Below, piece after piece: positions 1-7,122 of a DNA stretch of 64,000 bases (position 1 is the stretch's first letter; the number at the start of each line of letters is the position of its first letter). The notes under the pieces were generated by a model, which worked only from the letters and a program-made list of their open reading frames with translations, searched no databases and was not told the DNA's origin. A program made the translations under genes and the position numbers. The DNA comes from Enterocloster clostridioformis (lineage in GTDB: Bacteria; Bacillota; Clostridia; Lachnospirales; Lachnospiraceae). The stretch lies in contig NZ_JAIWZC010000001.1 of assembly GCF_020297485.1 (NCBI RefSeq), forward strand, positions 4,588,001 through 4,652,000, written 5' to 3'.

Positions 1-2
1 CC

Positions 3-626
3 GTGGACACCCTGAAGGAAGGTATCGACGAGGCCTATGAGATGGGCTGCGCAGGCTTTTCCTTCCTGTCCGGCCGGTATGAAGAGGAACGGAAGGAGCA
101 GGCATTTGAACAGCTGTTAAAATCCACCAGGGAGCTGTGCAGGCATGCGGAAAAGAAGGGGCAAATGCCCGTCTGCTGCGAGGTGTTTGACTACGACATT
201 GACAAGAAGGCCCTCATTGGCCCGGCTGTTCTGGCTGCCCGCTATGCGGGGGAAATCCGGAAGGAGCATGGGAATTTCGGCCTGCTGGTGGATTTGAGCC
301 ATATTCCCATGATTCATGAGACCATTGAGGAAAGCATTCTTCCGGTGAGGGATTACATCATCCACGCCCATATGGGGAACACGGTAATCAAGAGCCCGGA
401 CTGCGAGGCTTACGGGGATAATCATCCCAGATTTGGATTCCCAAACAGTGAAAATGATGTGGAGGAGCTGGCTCATTATCTGAGGACCCTTAAGGAAATC
501 GGATTTCTGGGTGAGAAGGACCGGCCTGTTGTAAGCTTTGAGGTGAAGCCCTGGAAGGACGAACCTCCCGAAGTGGTTATAGCAAATGCAAAACGTACCC
601 TGAACCTGGCCTGGGAGCTGGTGTGA
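3..626 (+). CDS. Sugar-phosphate isomerase/epimerase, TIM barrel (5' end outside window)
   Basis: This is the C-terminal 207 residues of a xylose-isomerase-like TIM-barrel protein. The upstream part lies outside the window, so the GTG at position 3 is only the first in-frame start seen. It aligns almost end to end with the gene that follows: shared FGLLVDLSH, EAYGD(N/Q)HPRFGFP, FEVKPW-type ending (EVKPW) and a final AWxLV. It is therefore one half of a tandem duplication. The conserved Glu, Asp and His residues in the VDLSH, GDxHPRFGFP and EVKPW blocks are the likely metal/substrate ligands of this fold. The substrate is unknown. Neighbouring dehydrogenase and RpiB-like genes suggest breakdown of a sugar acid or unusual sugar. 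The fold is confident, the reaction is not. Confidence 0.8.
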   Translation: MDTLKEGIDEAYEMGCAGFSFLSGRYEEERKEQAFEQLLKSTRELCRHAEKKGQMPVCCEVFDYDIDKKALIGPAVLAARYAGEIRKEHGNFGLLVDLSHIPMIHETIEESILPVRDYIIHAHMGNTVIKSPDCEAYGDNHPRFGFPNSENDVEELAHYLRTLKEIGFLGEKDRPVVSFEVKPWKDEPPEVVIANAKRTLNLAWELV

Positions 627-733
627 CAAGGACCAGATGATACAGGACCTGCATTTGATATAGATATATATTTGGAAGTAAATGGAATTGAATCAAACAA
701 GATTTGCAAACAGAAATAAGGAGGTATATAATA

Positions 734-1636
734 ATGAAAGACCCAATTCAGAAATATTTTCAGGTTGGAACCATACAGTGGATGACCCATCCTCCGGTGA
801 ATTATCCCATACTGGATTCCGTTAAGACCATCTGCTGTGACGAATACTTCAGTGCCCTTGAGATAACCCACATCGAGGATCAGGAGACAAAGGACAAGGT
901 AAGGGATATGCTGGCCCAGGCCCATATGAAGGTGTGCTACGGTGCCCAGCCCCGTCTGCTGGGACCCAAGCTTAACCCCAATGACCTGGACGAGGAAGGC
1001 AGGAAGAAGGCGGAGGCTGTCCTGATTGATTCCGTTGATGAGGCCCGGTACATGGGTGCAAAGGGAATTGCATTCCTGGCAGGAAAATGGGAACCGGAGA
1101 CAAGGGACCAGGCATATGCCCAGCTGCTTAAGACCACCAGGGCTGTGTGCGGCTATGCCGCATCCAAGGGAATGATGGTGGAGCTGGAAGTCTTTGACTT
1201 TGACATGGATAAGGCTGCCCTCATCGGACCGGCTCCCTATGCGGCCAGGTTTGCTGCGGATATGCGCACCACCCACAACAATTTCGGCCTGCTGGTAGAC
1301 CTTTCCCATTTCCCCACCACCTATGAGACTTCCAGGTTCGTGATTCAGACACTGCGTCCCTATATCACCCACCTGCACATCGGTAATGCGGTGGTGAAGG
1401 AAGGCTTTGAGGCATACGGCGACCAGCACCCAAGGTTCGGGTTCCCTGACAGTGCCAACGACACGGAGCAGCTTGTGGACTTCTTCACCGTGCTGAAGGA
1501 AGAAGGCTTCTTTAATAAAGATAATCCTTATGTATTGTCTCTGGAGGTAAAGCCGTGGGCGGATGAGGACGGAGATATCATACTGGCCAACACCAAGAGA
1601 GTCATCAACAGGGCCTGGGCGCTGGTAGAGGATTAA
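734..1636 (+). CDS. Sugar-phosphate isomerase/epimerase, TIM barrel (paralogue of the preceding gene)
   Basis: The product is a 300-residue xylose-isomerase-like TIM-barrel protein. The start chosen is ATG 734 because TAAGGAGGT sits about 9 bases ahead; an in-frame ATG ten codons upstream has no such site. Conserved blocks include FGLLVDLSHFP (about residue 190), HLHIGNAVV, GDQHPRFGFPDS and LEVKPWADEDG, which carry the Glu/Asp/His residues that bind a divalent metal in this fold. It is a close paralogue of the truncated gene 108 bases upstream. Having two may give two substrates or two steps of one path. It lies in a plus-strand run with a 2-hydroxyacid dehydrogenase, a sigma-54 activator and an RpiB-type isomerase. 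Substrate not identifiable from sequence. Confidence 0.85.
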   Translation: MKDPIQKYFQVGTIQWMTHPPVNYPILDSVKTICCDEYFSALEITHIEDQETKDKVRDMLAQAHMKVCYGAQPRLLGPKLNPNDLDEEGRKKAEAVLIDSVDEARYMGAKGIAFLAGKWEPETRDQAYAQLLKTTRAVCGYAASKGMMVELEVFDFDMDKAALIGPAPYAARFAADMRTTHNNFGLLVDLSHFPTTYETSRFVIQTLRPYITHLHIGNAVVKEGFEAYGDQHPRFGFPDSANDTEQLVDFFTVLKEEGFFNKDNPYVLSLEVKPWADEDGDIILANTKRVINRAWALVED

Positions 1637-1730
1637 AGCGCGTCTGTGAAATCCTTGTGCCAAGAGCGGGCCGGACAGAGGCCTGTAAGAGCGAATAGAA
1701 TAGAACAATCAGAAAACGGAGGAATAAACC

Positions 1731-2690
1731 ATGAAAATCGTAGTTTTAGACGGGTATACAGAGAATCCAGGTGATTTAAGCTGGGAGGGACTTGAGAGGT
1801 TAGGGGATCTGACCGTATATGACAGGACTCCTGCTGACAAGATTGCAGAGCGGATTGGGGATGCCGAGGCGGTTTATACCAATAAGACCCCAATCAGCGC
1901 ACAGCTCATCAAACAGTGCCCAAATTTAAAGTTCATCGGAGTGCTGGCTACGGGCTACAATGTGATTGATACAGCGGCAGCCAAGGCGGCAGGCGTGATC
2001 GTGTCCAACATTCCAACCTATGGTACGGATGCAGTGGCACAGTATGCCATTGCCCTTTTGCTGGAGCTGTGCCATCACATCGGGGAGCATTCTGACTGCG
2101 TAAAGGCAGGGGAGTGGACCCACAATGCCGACTGGTGCTTTTGGAAGCATCCACTGGTGGAGCTGGCCGGAAAGACATTTGGCGTCATCGGCTTTGGAAG
2201 GATTGGACAGGGTACAGCCAAAATCGCGGAGGCACTGGGCATGAAGGTGCTGGCGTATGACGAGTATCCCAACAAGGCGCTGGAAACAGACAACTGCAGA
2301 TATGCTTCCCTGGATGAGCTTCTGGCACAGGCCGATGTCATCAGCCTTCACTGCCCGCTGTTCCCGTCTACAGAGGGAATCATCAATAAGGATTCCATTG
2401 CAAAGATGAAGGATGGAGTAAAAATCATCAATACCTCCAGAGGTCCTCTGATTGTGGAAAAAGACTTAAGAGAAGCGCTGGACAGTGGAAAAGTCAGCGG
2501 CGCAGCCGTGGACGTGGTATCCACAGAGCCTATCCGCGAGGACAATCCTCTTCTGGGCGCCAGGAATATGATTATTACCCCGCATATTGCCTGGGCTCCC
2601 AAGGAATCCAGACAGAGACTTATGGACATTGCAGTGGATAATCTGAAACATTTTGTAGACGGAGCACCACAGAACGTGGTAAATAAATAG
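1731..2690 (+). CDS. D-2-hydroxyacid dehydrogenase (glycerate/hydroxypyruvate dehydrogenase type)
   Basis: The 319-residue product is an NAD(P)-dependent 2-hydroxyacid dehydrogenase. The Rossmann motif GFGRIGQG lies around residue 154 and is followed by an acidic residue in YDEYP, which favours NAD. The family arginine is in NTSRGPLIVEKDL, the catalytic glutamate in the STEPIREDNPLL segment, and the catalytic histidine in ITPHIAWAPKESRQRL. Length and layout match glycerate (hydroxypyruvate) dehydrogenases. A purine-rich site, AAACGGAGGA, precedes the ATG. In this cluster it plausibly reduces or oxidises a 2-keto or 2-hydroxy acid made from a sugar acid. The family is secure; the substrate is inferred. 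Confidence 0.9.
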   Translation: MKIVVLDGYTENPGDLSWEGLERLGDLTVYDRTPADKIAERIGDAEAVYTNKTPISAQLIKQCPNLKFIGVLATGYNVIDTAAAKAAGVIVSNIPTYGTDAVAQYAIALLLELCHHIGEHSDCVKAGEWTHNADWCFWKHPLVELAGKTFGVIGFGRIGQGTAKIAEALGMKVLAYDEYPNKALETDNCRYASLDELLAQADVISLHCPLFPSTEGIINKDSIAKMKDGVKIINTSRGPLIVEKDLREALDSGKVSGAAVDVVSTEPIREDNPLLGARNMIITPHIAWAPKESRQRLMDIAVDNLKHFVDGAPQNVVNK

Positions 2691-2830
2691 TAGGAAAGTC
2701 AGACAGCCTGCAGCGTGGGCCCATGACAGACGCCGGGCGGCAGAAACGGGCATGAGATTGCTTTGATTCCTCCCGGCGTATTTCCGTATTGGCGGATACG
2801 GAGCAGATACAGAGGGAAAGAGGGCATGAA

Positions 2831-4732
2831 ATGGTAACAGTGCGGATGTTTATTCCATATATGAATATGAAGAGCAGGTTCGAGGCGGCAGTGAGCCGTC
2901 TGGAGCCTCAGGATGATGTCAAGGTGGAGCTTCTTCATGTATTCGGCACCCCGGAATCCCTGTCGCGGTACGGGGACGCCGACATTTTAGTGGCCAGAGG
3001 CATGACCTATGACCGTCTCAGGTATCTGTTTCCGGAGAAGCATGTGGTGGAGATACAGCTCTCCAGTTTTGATATACTGAAAGCCCTGATTTGCGCCAGA
3101 CAGGAGTTCCATCCTAAAAAGATAGCCCTCTGTGTGCGGTATATGGATGATAGCGCTGTGTCCGAGCTGGAGAAATTGTGCCAGGCGGAGATTGCGTATT
3201 ATACGGTCCATGACGAGGCATCCACTCTGGAGGCCATCCACAGGGCCAGGGCAGGCGGAGCCGACGTGTTCGTGGGTGCCGGAACCATGTGCGGACTGTG
3301 TGATAAGGAATCATTGAACCGGGTTCATATCCACACAAAGGATATAGCCATAGAGCAGGCCCTAAAGCAGGCCATGGATGCGGCCAGGACCATCAATATG
3401 GAGCGGGCCAGGTCCAAAATGACCAGCACCATCCTCAACACCAGCGCCGATGCCTTGATTGCTGTAAACGGCAGCGGGCTGATTCAGGCATTGAACAACC
3501 AGGCGTACCGCACCTTTGGGCTTTCCTCCCAGGCTGACTACACAGGCCGTCCCGTGGAGGAGGTCTGCCCTGCCCTTAAGTGGAAGCATGTGGTGGAGAC
3601 CGGACGGGAACGGGAGGAGGTTATCCAGTGGAAGGACAGGAAACTGTACACGGAATACAGGCCCGTACTGGTGGACAAGATGGGAAAGGGCGCCATCATT
3701 GTTGCCCGCTACACCGAGCAGATTATTGAGGCAGAAACTAAAATCCGGCAGAGCCTTGCGAAACAGGGACTTACGGCCAAGTATTCCTTTGACGATATCA
3801 TTGGAAGCAGCCCTGCCATACGGGAGAATATCCTTATGGCAAAGCGTTACAGCCGGGTGGATTCCAATGTGCTGATTGTGGGTGAGACAGGAACCGGCAA
3901 AGAACTTTTCGCTCACAGCATCCACCGGGAGAGCAGGCGCAGCGCGGAACCATTTGTGGCGCTGAACTGTGCGGCCCTGCCTGAAAACCTGCTGGAGAGC
4001 GAGCTCTTTGGATATGAACCCGGAGCCTTTTCCGGGGCGTCTAAAAATGGTAAGACGGGCCTTTTTGAACTGGCCCATAAGGGAACCATTTTTCTGGATG
4101 AAATCGGGGAGATCCCCATATCGCTCCAGGCAAAGCTTTTGAGAGTGCTTCAGGAAAGGGAAATCCGCCGTATCGGCAGCAACCGGGTACAGCCGGTGGA
4201 TGTGCGTGTTATTTCCGCTACCAATATAAATATTGAGGAAAAAATCCGGGAAGGACAGTTCCGCGCCGACCTGTATTACCGCCTTAACCTGTTGGACATT
4301 ACCATCCCGCCGCTCAGGGAACGGGGAGACGATATCCGGGAAATGGTGGATTTCTATCTGACCCGTTTTGCCTGTGAGATGGGAAAGCCCATCCCCAGAC
4401 TGTCAAGGGAGGCAGTGGATTTGATGACCCATTACGGCTGGCCCGGCAATGTGCGGGAGCTGCGCAACATCTGCGAGCGTCTGATTGTGCTCAGCGATAC
4501 TACGGAAATCGGACTCAGGGAAATACAGATGCTAAAGATATTCCGGAAAAAAGAAGGCCCTCTGCCAGGCGCAGAGACGCCTGCAAAGGAACAGGTCCTG
4601 CCGGAAACCGGGATTGTGTATGCCAATTTAAAGCCCAGAAAGAAAAAGCAGGATATAGCAAAGGAGCTGGGGGTCAGCAGGACGACCTTGTGGCGTATGG
4701 AGAAGATGGCGCGGGAACAGAAGAAACAGTGA
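2831..4732 (+). CDS. Sigma-54-dependent activator with PrpR-type N-terminal sensor domain
   Basis: The 633-residue regulator has three parts. Residues about 1-175 resemble the PrpR N-terminal sensor domain. A PAS-like segment follows at about 190-300. The AAA+ sigma-54 activation domain (about 320-560) has Walker A GETGTGKE, the sigma-54 loop as GAFSGA, and Walker B FLDEIGE. The C terminus has a Fis-type helix-turn-helix (KKKQDIAKELGVSRTTLWR). The ATG at 2831 follows GAGGGAAAGAGGG; a TTG further upstream is less likely. The GAFSGA loop (consensus GAFTGA) implies contact with RNA polymerase bound to sigma-54. I found no clear -24/-12 promoter in this window, so its target may lie upstream of position 1. 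The sensed ligand is probably a small acid or phosphosugar (inference). Confidence 0.93.
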   Translation: MVTVRMFIPYMNMKSRFEAAVSRLEPQDDVKVELLHVFGTPESLSRYGDADILVARGMTYDRLRYLFPEKHVVEIQLSSFDILKALICARQEFHPKKIALCVRYMDDSAVSELEKLCQAEIAYYTVHDEASTLEAIHRARAGGADVFVGAGTMCGLCDKESLNRVHIHTKDIAIEQALKQAMDAARTINMERARSKMTSTILNTSADALIAVNGSGLIQALNNQAYRTFGLSSQADYTGRPVEEVCPALKWKHVVETGREREEVIQWKDRKLYTEYRPVLVDKMGKGAIIVARYTEQIIEAETKIRQSLAKQGLTAKYSFDDIIGSSPAIRENILMAKRYSRVDSNVLIVGETGTGKELFAHSIHRESRRSAEPFVALNCAALPENLLESELFGYEPGAFSGASKNGKTGLFELAHKGTIFLDEIGEIPISLQAKLLRVLQEREIRRIGSNRVQPVDVRVISATNINIEEKIREGQFRADLYYRLNLLDITIPPLRERGDDIREMVDFYLTRFACEMGKPIPRLSREAVDLMTHYGWPGNVRELRNICERLIVLSDTTEIGLREIQMLKIFRKKEGPLPGAETPAKEQVLPETGIVYANLKPRKKKQDIAKELGVSRTTLWRMEKMAREQKKQ

Positions 4733-4761
4733 TGTCTGAGTGATGTCTGTTTATGATGTCT
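4730..4761 (+). repeat. Three direct repeats TGATGTCT, candidate activator/repressor sites
   Basis: The octamer TGATGTCT occurs at 4730, 4741 and 4754. The first copy includes the stop codon of the sigma-54 activator gene. The third ends one base before a TTGACA -35 box, so the array sits where an activator would bind to influence transcription of the RpiB-like gene. Spacings of 11 and 13 bases put the copies roughly on one face of the helix. The binding protein is unknown. Confidence 0.6.
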
Positions 4762-4762
4762 A

Positions 4763-4791
4763 TTGACAGAAATTCCTTTGGGAGATATGCT
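4763..4791 (+). promoter_or_regulatory. Candidate sigma-70-type promoter for the RpiB-like gene
   Basis: TTGACA is followed after 17 bases by TATGCT. It lies directly behind the three TGATGTCT repeats and about 45 bases ahead of the RpiB-like start codon. This suggests the gene has its own promoter and is not transcribed only from the upstream cluster. Confidence 0.55.
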
Positions 4792-4837
4792 TACAATATC
4801 AGGAAAAACCAAAAGAATAAAGTTGAGAGGTGGAGAC

Positions 4838-5479
4838 ATGAGGATAGCACTGATTAATGAGAACAGCCAGGGAGCCAAGAATGGCATGATTTACAATTCC
4901 TTAAAGAAAGTGGCCGACCAGTACGGCTTTGAGGTGGACAACTACGGCATGTACACCGCGGAGGATGAGGCACAGCTCACCTATGTACAGGCAGGTATTC
5001 TGGCAGCAGCCATACTGAACGGAAAGGCAGCGGATTATGTGATTACGGGCTGCGGCACGGGCGAAGGAGCCATGCTGGCCTGCAATTCGTTCCCGGGCGT
5101 GATTTGCGGCCATGTGGAGGATGCGCTGGACGCCTATACATTTGCCCAGATTAACGATGGGAACGCCATTGCCATTCCTTTTGCCAAGGGATTTGGCTGG
5201 GGCGGAGATCTGAACCTGGAATATATATTTGAGAAGCTGTTCTGCGAGCCTTCCGGCCAGGGATATCCCAGAGAAAGGGCTGTTCCGGAGCAGAGAAACA
5301 AGCGGATCCTGGATGATGTGAGAAAGGCAGCTTTCAGGGAGGACCTGGTGGAAATCTTTAAAGGACTGGACCAGGAACTGGTCAGAGGCGCGTTTGCGGG
5401 AGAGAAGTTCGGGGAACTGTTCTTCGGGAAATGCAAAGATGAGAGGCTGGCTGCTTATATCAGGGAACTGATTGGATAA
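4838..5479 (+). CDS. RpiB/LacA/LacB-family sugar-phosphate isomerase
   Basis: The 213-residue protein belongs to the RpiB/LacAB aldose-ketose phosphate isomerases. Around residue 68 the motif ITGCGTGEGAMLACN carries the conserved catalytic cysteine region (CGTG in RpiB), followed by the family-typical EDALDAYTFAQINDGN block. It is longer than classical RpiB (about 150 residues), with a C-terminal helical extension after residue 150, as in the subfamily annotated with an extra ribose-5-phosphate isomerase domain. GAGAGGTGGAGAC is the ribosome site for ATG 4838; an earlier in-frame ATG lies inside the promoter. It probably interconverts a keto- and aldo-sugar phosphate in the pathway of the upstream cluster. 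Substrate unproven. Confidence 0.87.
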   Translation: MRIALINENSQGAKNGMIYNSLKKVADQYGFEVDNYGMYTAEDEAQLTYVQAGILAAAILNGKAADYVITGCGTGEGAMLACNSFPGVICGHVEDALDAYTFAQINDGNAIAIPFAKGFGWGGDLNLEYIFEKLFCEPSGQGYPRERAVPEQRNKRILDDVRKAAFREDLVEIFKGLDQELVRGAFAGEKFGELFFGKCKDERLAAYIRELIG

Positions 5480-5497
5480 AAACTATATGGAAGAAGA

Positions 5498-5537
5498 TGG
5501 GACAAGCCGCTTTGCGAACGCAGGGCGGCTTGTTCCG
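5498..5537. terminator. Bidirectional terminator between convergent genes
   Basis: The arm GGGACAAGCCGC pairs with GCGGCTTGTTCC (one G-U pair) around a 14-base loop. It lies between the ends of the RpiB-like gene and the minus-strand GH3 gene and can serve both. Its U-tracts are weak. Confidence 0.6.
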
Positions 5538-5546
5538 TTGTGTATT

Positions 5547-6857
5547 TCAGGGGAGCGTCAGCTTTACGCTCAGAATACGCGTCAGGGACTGGTCGATGCG
5601 TTCCTCTGTCAATTCTCCTGTTTTTACCGCATCCAGCACTCCGCCGTAAGCTTCCCTAAAGTCAGCGGGCATGAGGAGCAGGTCAGCGCCTGCCTGCAGG
5701 GCCATGACAGCGGCCTGGTCCGGTGGATAATTGTCCTGGACGGCCCCCATGTTAAGGGCATCGGTTATGATGATTCCTTTATAGCCCATTGTCTCCCGCA
5801 GGTATCCTGTGAGCACCTGAGGGGACAGGGAGGACGGTGTGTCGTCTCCTGTAATCCGGGGCAGCGAGATATGGCCCGCCATGATGAAGGGCGTGTTGTC
5901 CTGAATCAGGCCGGCAAAGGGAACCAGCTCCGCCTGTTCCAGTTCATCCCATGTCTTATAGGTATAGGCAAAACCCTTATGGCTGTCCCCTTGCGTGGCC
6001 CCGTGGCCCGGAAAGTGTTTGGGGGTCCCATAGACGTGATGTTCTTCCAGACCCTTCATGTAGGCTTTCGTCATCTGTGTTACCAGAACCGGATCCGAAC
6101 CAAAGGAACGGTCCAGCACAACGGTATTGTCCGGATTGGTCAAGACATCCGCATCCGGTGCAAAGTCCAAATTGATTCCAAGTTCTTCCAGATACTCTCC
6201 GATGACAGAACCTGCCTCGTATGCCCTGGAGATATCCCTGCTCTTTCCTATTTCGGCCATGGTATCCACCTTGGGCAGATCAAAGCCTTCGTGGTTTGCG
6301 ATGCGGGCCACCTTACCGCCTTCCTCGTCAATGGAGAGGAACAGAGGGAGCTGGGTAAGCCCGGCAGCCAATTCCTGGGTCCTGGCTGTCATGGTTTTAA
6401 GCTGTTTGGGGTTTTGCAGGTTTTGGGGAAAATAGATAAGCCCGGCCACCGGGTATTCCTGCAATGCCTTGTATGTGGCGTCCCCTGCCTGGGTCACGGT
6501 CTGAAAGCCGGTGAGGGCTTCCGGGGTGATGATGAAGAGCTGGGCCGCCTTCTGTTCCAGAGACATTTGGCTGATTATGGTCCGGATGTTTGTGTTATCC
6601 GTATTGGTCTTATTCCATTGATTTCCCTTATCCGGCCGGTTCTCTTCATTTGGGGAATCTCCTGCCCTGTCTCCGCTGCCGGCAATTTTCTGTGAGACAC
6701 TTGTCCCGGCCGGACGCTGGGAATCAGCGCTGTCAGCCCGGATTTTAAATAGGATGGCGGCGAGAATTACAGCAGACACCAGCCCTGCCGCCGTGATATA
6801 AAACCACTTGATGCCTTTTTGGTTTCTTTTCTTTCGGGAATGTTTTCTGGTTGTCAA
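5547..6857 (-). CDS. Membrane-anchored GH3 beta-N-acetylhexosaminidase (NagZ-like)
   Basis: The 436-residue product has a basic N terminus and one membrane segment (about residues 17-37), then a Ser/Asn/Gly-rich linker to about residue 90. A single GH3 TIM-barrel domain follows. Diagnostic motifs are LSIDEEGGKVAR, KHFPGHGATQGDSH (the His-Asp pair used as acid/base in NagZ enzymes) and IITDALNMGAV, whose Asp is the expected nucleophile. There is no second GH3 domain, as expected for NagZ. It is likely anchored outside the membrane and trims N-acetylglucosamine from peptidoglycan fragments or glycans. The start is TTG, chosen because AAAAAGGAGG lies 6-7 bases ahead and no ATG fits. It is a single-gene unit. 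Confidence 0.9.
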   Translation of the reverse strand: MTTRKHSRKKRNQKGIKWFYITAAGLVSAVILAAILFKIRADSADSQRPAGTSVSQKIAGSGDRAGDSPNEENRPDKGNQWNKTNTDNTNIRTIISQMSLEQKAAQLFIITPEALTGFQTVTQAGDATYKALQEYPVAGLIYFPQNLQNPKQLKTMTARTQELAAGLTQLPLFLSIDEEGGKVARIANHEGFDLPKVDTMAEIGKSRDISRAYEAGSVIGEYLEELGINLDFAPDADVLTNPDNTVVLDRSFGSDPVLVTQMTKAYMKGLEEHHVYGTPKHFPGHGATQGDSHKGFAYTYKTWDELEQAELVPFAGLIQDNTPFIMAGHISLPRITGDDTPSSLSPQVLTGYLRETMGYKGIIITDALNMGAVQDNYPPDQAAVMALQAGADLLLMPADFREAYGGVLDAVKTGELTEERIDQSLTRILSVKLTLP

Positions 6858-6993
6858 GTTTGTCCTCCTTTTTGAACTTGATTCATACCATCACCGCTAT
6901 GAGGGCAATGAGAACATAGCCCTGGGCCTGGTGCAGGTGACTGCAAAACGGATAGTGCCGCTGTTCGCGGAATTATGTAAAAAGCAATAAACG

Positions 6994-7054
6994 AACCCCG
7001 CCGCCAATAAAGTATCAATCAATGGATACCTTTATTGGTCGGCGGGGTTTTGTC
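6994..7054. terminator. Strong bidirectional terminator downstream of the activase gene
   Basis: A long near-perfect hairpin pairs AACCCCGCCGCCAATAAA with TTTATTGGTCGGCGGGGTT and extends through GTATC/GATAC. Runs of T follow on both strands. It stops transcription coming from the minus-strand activase gene and insulates the GH3 promoter. Confidence 0.9.
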
Positions 7055-7122
7055 ATGCTCTGATTCAGTACATTATCTGATGCATATTATGGTTTCCATG
7101 CACCATCTTATCATACACCATC

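Noticed and set aside
476..1708. 410-codon minus-strand open frame
   Set aside because: It runs antisense through the two isomerase genes. The sense-strand proteins are clear, and the antisense product has no recognisable motif.
4733..4838. Sigma-54 (-24/-12) promoter for the RpiB-like gene
   Set aside because: No TGGC-N9/10-TTGC match with the GG and GC in place. A TTGACA-17-TATGCT promoter fits better.
5472..6695. 407-codon plus-strand open frame
   Set aside because: It is the antisense shadow of the GH3 gene, which has all its catalytic motifs.
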